A stretch of DNA of 64,000 bases from Sequoia sempervirens. Its lineage: Eukaryota; Streptophyta; Pinopsida; Cupressales; Cupressaceae. Position 1 is the stretch's first letter. Every line of letters starts with the position of its first letter. The stretch covers positions 16,405 through 80,404 of the forward strand of contig VDFB02344327.1 of assembly GCA_007258455.2 (NCBI GenBank). The letters run 5' to 3'. The notes beneath the pieces were generated by a model that saw only the letters and a program-made list of their open reading frames with translations, made no database searches and was not told the DNA's origin. The translations under genes and the position numbers were made by a program. Positions 57,841 through 64,000 of the stretch are shown piece after piece.

Positions 57841-59763
57841 ATATCCCAAACAAAAAAGAAAAAAAATAAAAAAAAATCAAAAATCAAGAAAATAGTAAAG
57901 AGAAATAAAATGTCCTTTAAGTGAAAACCACCTTGTGGCACTTCTAGGACCAATATCATAGTGAAAGCCTGGTAAATAGGTGCTACACTTGAATAAGACT
58001 ACATCCTCATCTATCAGCACTATCTATCTATTATTGCATCCACTCCACCCATCACCATAATAAAACATGCACCCAACCATGGCTCGATAACTGATCAAGT
58101 GTTGAAACTTGTTGCACCATCTCTATCCACCACCCATCTTATCCATCTATACCTAATAAACATAACCCTTTACCGAAATGGGGGAATCCTCCTGAACCTA
58201 GTAGTGGATTGGATCCTTGTTAATCCCATCACTTATAGAAAGCTATCAAAACAAAATAAAAAATATTCAAAAAATTGTCAAAATCCAAAACAAAAATAAA
58301 GTTGAAAAAACACAAAAAATCCCAAAACATTGTAGGTTGTCTTTGAACACACCACATTGAGTAAATATAGTTGAACTATGTTGTCTCCCAGCTTGCACGT
58401 AGGCAAGGCCATCATCAATGAGCCCTCAAGGCACTAGGTCAGTCCCTTTAGGTGTCCCTCTTGGCTTTAAACTTGATTAAAAAAATCCAAAAAAAATTCA
58501 AATATCTTATCAAAATCCAAAAACATTCGCAAAGAGTCAGAAAACTCCAAAAATAGTGTTACTAAATATAGTCAAACTACGAAATCTCTATGTTCATCAT
58601 GTAGGCAAGGCCATCATCGATGAGCCCTCGAGGCACTAGGTCAGTCGCATTAGGTCCCCCTAATTGTATCTAAAACTCTTGAAGAAGTAAAAAAAACATC
58701 AAATAACCCCAAAAGCATAAAAAACATTCAAAAAATCTCAAAATTACTATCTCCATTATCACCTATCCACAATAAAATTTCCATCCATAATAAACAAATC
58801 ATCACCTCCAACCTTTGACAAAGCAATAAACAAACGAAGCAAACAAAAAAATCTAAAACTTCCAAGCAAAGAAATAAAAACTAAAACATTGCCCAAATAG
58901 CAACTACCCTACCTTTTGAGAATCATCATCAACATCCTGACATGTGTCTTAATGGATAAGATGTTCCTACAATAGACAACATTGATGGATAAACATCCTG
59001 AAACATCAACACATCTATGGCAAGGGATACAACAACATTGTTTATCTTTTTATGATCTTATATTTTTGATTTATCTTATTGTCACATTCCCAAGATCTCT
59101 TGAGGATTTCCATAAGGATTTAGAGAGGAAGGAATGGGGCATTAATCATTGATTTCGTGTCTACTCTGTTTGTTGGATATTTTTGCAAAATTACCATGGT
59201 GAATACTTTCCTTGTGTGTGTGGAAGTCATTTCAAGAAACTAAAGTGGCCTTGCATGTTTGGTTCCTCATACCTCTTTGCGCATTGGTCCAAAACAATCT
59301 GAACTTCTAAACCCACACACTCTAACAATGTTTTCGTATGTCTGATATGAGCAAGAATACTCCTTGTTTGTAGAGTCAAAGTCCACACAATAGATACATA
59401 GCCACCTTGGTCATTAATATCCTGGTGCATCGTGTCTATTTGCTACATTAATAAGGATTGCTAAACATTACCTAGTCTCCATGAAGCAAAAAAAAATTCA
59501 TCATGTTTTACATATTATCAATCATCAAATTTATTATATCTTCTAAATCCTACTAACATTTTCTTCTAGTTAACATTTCTTTTGTCAGTCCTTGCACTTA
59601 AATGCATCACATCAGCTTGTTGAAAAATTTGGCTCATTATCTAGAATTTTCACCAAATTTCTTGAGGGAGCACCATGCTATCTCGTCATCATTGAGGCAT
59701 ACCAGGGCAACTCCTGAGCAATAAATTTTTTTTTTGACACAACGCTCAAAATCGCATTGTATC
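57841..59763 (+). other. 3' untranslated region of Tat-like element
   Basis: Non-coding, A/C-rich, with many AAAATCAAAAA words. A block of about 50 bases with GGCAAGGCCATCATC and TGAGCCCTC is duplicated (58401-58450 and 58603-58652). Tat elements commonly carry repeats here. Other open frames show no motif. Confidence 0.55.
58401..58652 (+). repeat. direct repeat, 202-bp spacing, in Tat 3' UTR
   Basis: AGGCAAGGCCATCATC(A/G)ATG followed by AGCCCTC(A/G)AGGCACTAGG occurs at 58401 and 58603. The preceding TAAATATAGT..AACTA text is shared too. Confidence 0.85.
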
Positions 59764-59777
59764 AAAGAGGGGAAAAA
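59764..59777 (+). other. polypurine tract of Tat-like element
   Basis: AAAGAGGGGAAAAA directly before the LTR start TGTAGATACCC. A near copy (AAAGAGGGGCAAAA) precedes the LTR at 60072. Confidence 0.82.
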
Positions 59778-59940
59778 TGTAGATACCCTAAATTGTCCTG
59801 ACTGGTGAACAACACTATTTAACTAGCTTTCACCCTTCTTCCCTAAATGATTAAATAATAGTTATTATTTAATTATTATAAATTTTTATATTTGTCTATT
59901 AATTAAGTGATTTAACATTATTTAATTAATTCATCCTTGT
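59778..59940 (+). repeat. 3' LTR of Tat-like element, truncated
   Basis: TGTAGATACCCTAAATTG onward, closely matching 25444-25620. It breaks off at ATTAATTCATCCTTG, where another element's 3' end begins. Confidence 0.75.
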
Positions 59941-60613
59941 AGCAGTGTAATTCTTTCTGCTAGAGCAACAGTGGGACATCTGAAAAAATTAGAATTTTTT
60001 TGAATTTTGATCTTGGTAGCATTTGTCTTTGAACCAACACAACTGGTACATTGCTTCAAAGAGGGGCAAAATGTAGATACTCAAATCATCATTTCTACTA
60101 TTAATCAAATAAAACAATTTATTAGATTAATTCACTAATGTTCATCTAATTTAATTAAAAAAATCAAATTAATTACTAAATCCCCTAAGTCCTCTCATTT
60201 GATTAAATAAATCAAATTATTTAAATCAAATGTCACAATCCCCTAACCCACATGAATTGATTAATTCTGGATTAATTAACTCATAATCCTCATTACCCAT
60301 TCTCTAACTTTTGACTCAACCTTGGTCAAACTCAACCCATAGTCAACTAACTAGATTACACATGAAATTCATATCTTTTAATTATCTAATTACCTTATTT
60401 ATCCTCTCAATGGCATATTCCTAGGAATATTCCTCCCAACCACCCCTTCATTCAATTTCCCTCCAAAAGCCTCTTACACACCCATAAATACCTCTTACAA
60501 AGGCATTTACTCCCTCTTGCATGCCATACTGTCTCTTACAAGGGCATTAATCTCTCTTACATCCTCACCCAAATTCTCTTACACTCTCAACCATATGCAT
60601 TCAATCCTCTTAC
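59941..60613 (+). repeat. 3' end and LTR part of a second Tat-like element
   Basis: About 115 bp of 3' UTR, PPT AAAGAGGGGCAAAA (60058-60071), then an LTR starting TGTAGATACTCAAATC at 60072. The LTR is cut at 60613 by the copia insertion (preceding bases CTTAC). It differs from the first Tat LTR after the start, so it is a distinct subfamily. Confidence 0.7.
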
Positions 60614-61074
60614 TATTGAAAATGAAGGTAAATTTGTAGCTTAAAACTTGTAAAACTATGTGATTGTAAATCCAATTAAGTGTATGAGAGTTCAATGTGA
60701 GTTTATTGCAGGTTGCAAAGAAGGATTATTGTAGGAAAGAAGCATAATCAATCAAGGATTGATGCAATTTTATTGTAATCTTTCTCGAAGGTTAAATAAT
60801 ACAAGCACTATTGATTCTGGTGATGGAGTTTTTTCCGGAAAGGGTTTCTCCATGTATATGTTGTGTCACTTCTATCTTCTTGTCTCATTCTTCTACAATC
60901 TTCTGTCTCTTTCTACAATTGGTAAAATTTATCTAATCAGATTAATCATATACAAATAATTGTATCTAAACAAATTAATCATCCACAAAGAATTGTGACA
61001 AATAATACTTAATTGGATTTACAGTCACATAGTTTTACAAGTTTTAAGCTACAAATTTACCTTCATTTTCAACA
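60614..61074 (+). repeat. copia 5' LTR with long inverted termini
   Basis: 461 bp, TATTGAAAATGAAGG to CCTTCATTTTCAACA. The first about 65 bases (60614-60680) are the near-exact reverse complement of the last about 65 (61009-61074). From about 60690 on it matches the 3' part of the solo LTR 43850-45134, which has an unrelated and much longer 5' part. Confidence 0.82.
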
Positions 61075-61088
61075 TTTGGTATCAAAGC
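61075..61088 (+). other. primer binding site
   Basis: TTTGGTATCAAAGC, one change from the tRNA-Met complement TGGTATCAGAGC, directly after the LTR. Confidence 0.85.
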
Positions 61089-61202
61089 TAATGGTTGGTT
61101 AGGGTTTGGGATGCCTTTCTCTTAAAAGTTTGAAGGTTTTTTGGCTGTAGTGGGAGCTTTTACTATTGTGTTATTGCTGATTTGTAAAAGAAGTGTGTTA
61201 CA

Positions 61203-62042
61203 ATGATTTCTACTTCTTGTCTAGATATTGAGAGATTCAATGGATCTAGTTATGAGACGTGGAAACTAAAAATGGAGGATCTCCTTGAAGAGAGAGATCA
61301 GTGGTTAGCTGTTTGTAATGATAAAAAGCCATCTACAACAATGTTAGATGAGGATTTGGCTAATCTTGATAAGAAGGCAAGAGGGACCATAAGATTATGT
61401 CTTGTTGATGTTGTTCTCTTGAATGTTTTAGATGAAACTACCAAGTACAAATTGTGGAAGAGGATAGGTGATATCTATCAAACTAAAAGTATTACTAATA
61501 AGTTGTATCTAAAAAGACAGCTGTATTCTTTAAATATGAAAGATGGTGATTCTATTGCACATCATTTAAATGCTTTCAGTTTGATTATGAGTCAGTTAGC
61601 ATCTATATATGTAAAACTAGAAGATGAAGATAAATGCATTTTGTTACTTTGTTCTTTACTAGAGTCTTGGGAAAATCTAATTACTGCTATTAGTGGTAGT
61701 GGTGCATATCCTAAGATGGAAAATATAATTCCTACTCTCATATCATAGGAGATGAAGAGGAAGTTTAAAACGGGATCCCAAGATGCCTTGTTTGTAAGAG
61801 GCGGGCCTAAGGAAAAGGAATCTAAGGCAGACAAGAAAGGAAAGGGTAAGTCCAAAGGACGATCTAAAACCCCTGGTAAGAGTAAGGTAAAGTGTTGGAA
61901 TTGGGGGAAACCTGGACATGTAAAGAAGGATTGTAAGAATGAGAAAAGGAGTTTTGATGCTTCTATAGAGAAATCCTCGGATGATAGTAATGATGCATTG
62001 GTCATTTCATCTAATACTATTAGTGATCTCTTGGCTTATTGA
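61203..62042 (+). pseudogene. copia gag with altered zinc knuckle
   Basis: Starts MISTSCLDIERFNGSSYETW, 115 bases after the PBS. UBN2-type core: LKMEDLLEERDQWLAV, DKKARGTIRLCLVDVVLLNV, ITNKLYLKRQLYSLNMKDGD, ILLLCSLLESWENLITAISG (61650). A TAG at 61747 interrupts; reading continues through a Lys-rich linker to CWNWGKPGHVKKDC (61890-61935), where the second Cys of CX2CX4HX4C is Trp, so zinc binding should be lost. About 280 codons in total, the normal size. Confidence 0.9.
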
Positions 62043-62270
62043 TTCATGTTGCTCCTATCATATGACTCCTAACAAGGAGTGGTTCACTAAGAATACTGCA
62101 TATGATGGAGGGAATGTCTTCTTTGGAGATAATAGCACAACAAAGGTTGTGGGAAAAGGAGAGGTAAAGCTGTGTTTCAGTGATGGTAGGGTTAAGACCC
62201 TTAATGATGTTTTACATATTCTAGGACTTGCTAGAAATCTAATTTTTGTATCTAAGTTCAATGATTCTAG
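61981..62270 (+). pseudogene. copia protease start, altered active site
   Basis: A +1 shift from gag gives WLIDSCCSYHMTPNKEWF (62030), where the usual DSG is DSC, so the active-site Gly is replaced. VLHILGLARNLIFVSKFNDS (62210) matches the segment after the protease in the 7377-13510 element. It is cut at 62271 by the CACTA terminus. Confidence 0.85.
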
Positions 62271-62470
62271 CACTACTGGATTTGACACCATTTTCCAATA
62301 GGCGTTTGTCGGTCGTTCGACAAATCTCTGTCAGAAGAGCGACGCAATGGTGAAAATATTTTCGTCGCTATTTTTTCGTCGCAAGGCCGATGACAAATTA
62401 AACGTCAAAATAACGGCGAAGAATCGTCGGTCGGCAGCATCGTGAAATACCTCAGGATTTTGTTAGAATA

Positions 62471-62960
62471 TCGACGAAACCTTTGTTTATCCACTGACGA
62501 ATTACACTAGAAGTTTGTCGTCGGTTCGATGAAATGGGCAAGCAATAGCGTGGAAACAACATGGAATGTTCATCGAAATAGCGATGAAATACTAAAGTAG
62601 TAGCGTCGAAAGAACACCAAAAGTTCGTCGAATGTGCGACGAAATAGGCAAGTAGTAGCGTCGGAACAACACCAAAAGTTCGTCGGAACAACACCAAAAG
62701 TTCGTCGAAAGTGCGACGAAATTAGCAAGGAGCAGCGTCGAAACAACGCAAAAAGTTTGTCGACTTTGCGATGAAATTAGCAAGGAGTAGCGTCAGAAGA
62801 ACACTAAAAGTTCATCGAAAGTGCGACAAAATGGGTAGGGAATAGTGTGGTAGCAACCCCGAAATATCGTCGGAATGGCGACAAAATGGGTAGGGAGTTA
62901 CGACGAAACCGTCGTCATAGCTATAGAAACTTCGTCGAGCCTTTCTATTGATTCGTCGGT
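62471..62960. repeat. 55-bp subterminal repeat array of CACTA element
   Basis: The GAAAT/AAAT anchor recurs at 62479, 62534, 62589, 62644, 62721, 62776, 62831 and 62886, spacing 55 except for one 77-bp step caused by an extra local copy of GTTCGTCGGAACAACACCAA. Units carry TTCGTCGAAAGTGCGACGAA, which is nearly self-complementary (CGTCG...CGACG), and a TAGCGTCG element. Confidence 0.85.
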
Positions 62961-63461
62961 GGTTATGTATATATATATATATTCGTGGAAATGTACCATT
63001 GTAGAGACTGACGACTAATCATACATACAGACTGCATATTGGTTTGATGCTTCAAACGATGCATTCCTTATATTGAAAAGTGCATTACCTTATTGAGCTT
63101 CTCTTTGTTTTGAGTATAGTTTAATATTCTCTACTTAACAAGGCCAACCACGTGATGGTGGAAGCTCATTTCCCCCCCCTCCCTCACATCACTCTCAATT
63201 CCCCATACCCAATCATATAACATTAATCATTGATTCATCCATTAATAACATATAACATTCATTCATTCATCCATTAATAACATATAACATTCATTCATTA
63301 ACATATAATATCTATTAATTAACATATTCACATTCATTCATTAACATATATAATAATCATTTTTAGTTTACATATTATCAAAAATATGGTTGTCATGATA
63401 TGATTACAATCACTTTTTTTTTTGTTTTTGAAAGCTACATAAAGTCAAGTGGGAGTATCGC
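62961..63461. other. 3' flank of the CACTA gene
   Basis: No coding sequence. (TA)n at 62969-62981, a C-run at 63172-63180, and a loosely tandem CATTCATTCATTAACATATA block at 63215-63350. Likely the 3' untranslated and intergenic part of the transposon. Confidence 0.45.
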
Positions 63462-63565
63462 TTAAATCAACACTGCCCCTTTAGTTGTTCTACCCTCTGC
63501 TTGTGATCTTAATGTACGCGTAGTCGTCTGCTCATGATGTGGACGCCACTTCAAGGGGGGATCTG
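63462..63565 (-). CDS. terminal exon of CACTA-borne gene
   Basis: The minus strand has a tandem acceptor (TTATTGCAGCAG) at 63570-63563, then an open frame DPPLKWRPHHEQTTTRTLRS and QAEGRTTKGAVLI to TAA at 63464-63462. The entry phase agrees with the phase-1 donors of the repeated exons upstream (CCA TCA G|GTAAAG). The short basic C-terminus has no motif I know. Orientation and place fit the last exon of a CACTA transposase or accessory gene; partial, continues outside the window. Confidence 0.55.
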
Positions 63566-63642
63566 CTGCAATAAGAAAGAAATGTTAAACTGATATGTTT
63601 TATTATTATTGTTACAAGTAGTTGATTAATTAAAAGAATATT

Positions 63643-64000
63643 AGAGTGGTTCTCTTTACCTGATGGGTCCACATCATGTTCTTGAACTTTTGTTATAGAC
63701 TCATGCTCAACATGTTGAACTCGCCTAAACTCGTGATTCAGCTTGAAACATGAAAGGTTACATTAATTAATACACCGATTGAAATTAAATATGTTTAAGA
63801 GAACATGAGAGTGGTCCTCTTTACCTGATGGGGCCACATCATGTTCCCGATCTTCTCTAGCCTGATCATGCTCAACACGTTGATCACGCTCTACATGCTC
63901 TAAAGTTGAAACACAAAAGGTTACATTAATTAACACACCAATTGCAATTAAATATGTTTAAAAGAACTTTAGAGTGGTCCTCTTTACCTGATGGGGCCAC
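63643..64000 (-). repeat. tandem ~164-bp units, each with an exon
   Basis: AGAGTGGT(T/C)CTCTTTACCTGATG recurs at 63643, 63808 and 63971 (periods 165 and 163). On the minus strand each unit carries coding text ending EHDV(D/A)PS and a donor TCAG|GTAAAGAG: exon 63899-63825 (acceptor CTTTAG, phase 1 at both ends, HVERDQRVEHDQAREDREHD) and exon ending 63660 (HVEHESITKVQEHDVDPS; its acceptor near 63725 is less certain and slightly out of phase). A third copy starts at the window edge. Confidence 0.65.

Larger units (their letters stand above)
25444..59940 (+). mobile_element. Tat-like Ty3/gypsy element, expanded by nested insertions
   Basis: The 5' LTR starts near 25444 (AAAGATACCCTAAATT), is split at 26376 by another gypsy element, resumes at 36353 and ends at about 36572, followed by the PBS TTGGCACGCCTGG. 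The body then runs, with further insertions, through gag (about 45600), protease and G-patch (48600-49830), RT (50300-51100), two RNase H regions, integrase to 57835, a repeat-bearing 3' UTR, a PPT (59764-59777) and a 3' LTR (59778-59940) matching 25447-25620 closely. The dual RNase H and the GPY/F-style integrase end are Tat-lineage traits. Joining the two ends as one element is inference from order, strand and LTR match; the TSD cannot be tested because the 3' LTR is cut. Confidence 0.7.
60614..62270 (+). mobile_element. Ty1/copia element, 5' part, cut by CACTA
   Basis: 5' LTR (60614-61074), PBS (61075-61088), gag (61203) and protease start, then interruption at 62271. Gag and protease motifs are close to those of the element at 7377-13510, so both are of one TNT1/Tork-like lineage. 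The remainder of pol and the 3' LTR should lie beyond the CACTA element outside the window. Confidence 0.85.
62271..64000. mobile_element. CACTA (En/Spm-type) DNA transposon, one end
   Basis: The copia protease text ends abruptly at CACTACTGGATTTGACACC, a CACTA-type terminal repeat, preceded by TAG as candidate 3-bp target duplication (62268-62270). The next 700 bases are GC-richer than their surroundings and built of recurring CGTCG motifs, the usual subterminal repeat zone bound by the element's DNA-binding protein. Further in, a minus-strand gene with splice sites reads toward this end, so this is probably the element's 3' terminus. The other end is outside the window. Confidence 0.8.

Noticed and set aside
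61592..62291. Minus-strand frames opposite the copia gag
   Set aside because: Shadows of the clearly recognisable + strand gag and protease.
1..64000. CRISPR arrays, tRNA or rRNA genes
   Set aside because: No regularly spaced near-identical repeats with unique spacers, and no tRNA cloverleaf or rRNA core was recognised; tRNA-like strings are primer binding sites.

Overview
The window is nuclear DNA from a seed plant with a large, repeat-choked genome. It is AT-rich, has no bacterial-style gene packing, and holds plant Ty1/copia, Ty3/gypsy (Tat-like), LINE and CACTA elements nested in each other, plus decayed fragments of plant genes that still show GT/AG exon borders. A conifer or other gymnosperm is plausible from the depth of nested, decayed LTR elements, but the species cannot be fixed from this sequence. 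I see no intact protein-coding gene. Almost all coding-like sequence is broken by stops or frameshifts.

Layout. 1-4633: 5' half of a minus-strand LTR element with a coiled-coil/zinc-knuckle gag and a long ORF of unknown function. 4634-7371: degenerate LTR-like and purine-rich DNA. 7377-13510: a structurally complete but dead Ty1/copia element (two LTRs, PBS, PPT, TSD TGAAG). 13516-22189: old repeats, with an O-fucosyltransferase pseudogene split by a solo LTR (TSD TTCCC). 22190-25340: a run of minus-strand fragments of unrelated genes: brassinosteroid-signalling kinase (BSK), an unidentified spliced gene, amidophosphoribosyltransferase and an inositol transporter.

25444-59940 is best read as one Tat-like Ty3/gypsy element opened up by later insertions: a second gypsy element (26376-36347, TSD CAAGC), a LINE (about 36825-41900), a solo copia LTR (43850-45134, TSD TATTG), a short-bodied LTR element inside its integrase (52993-56181) and an unidentified block (about 56360-57540). 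Its domains run gag, protease, G-patch, RT, RNase H, second RNase H and integrase, followed by a 3' UTR with direct repeats, a PPT and the start of the 3' LTR. A perfect palindrome with 72-bp arms lies just before its gag.

59941-62270 holds the 3' end of a second Tat-like element and a copia element whose LTR carries about 65-bp inverted termini. That copia element is cut at 62271 by a CACTA transposon that runs out of the window, with a 55-bp subterminal repeat array and a minus-strand gene whose exons are tandemly repeated.

The most promising items are the same-strand cluster of unrelated gene fragments (a possible capture by a Helitron or Pack-type element), the CACTA end with its duplicated exons, the perfect palindrome, and the unidentified ORF in the leftmost retroelement. 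Calls come from reading translations and motifs by eye. No database search or alignment program was run.
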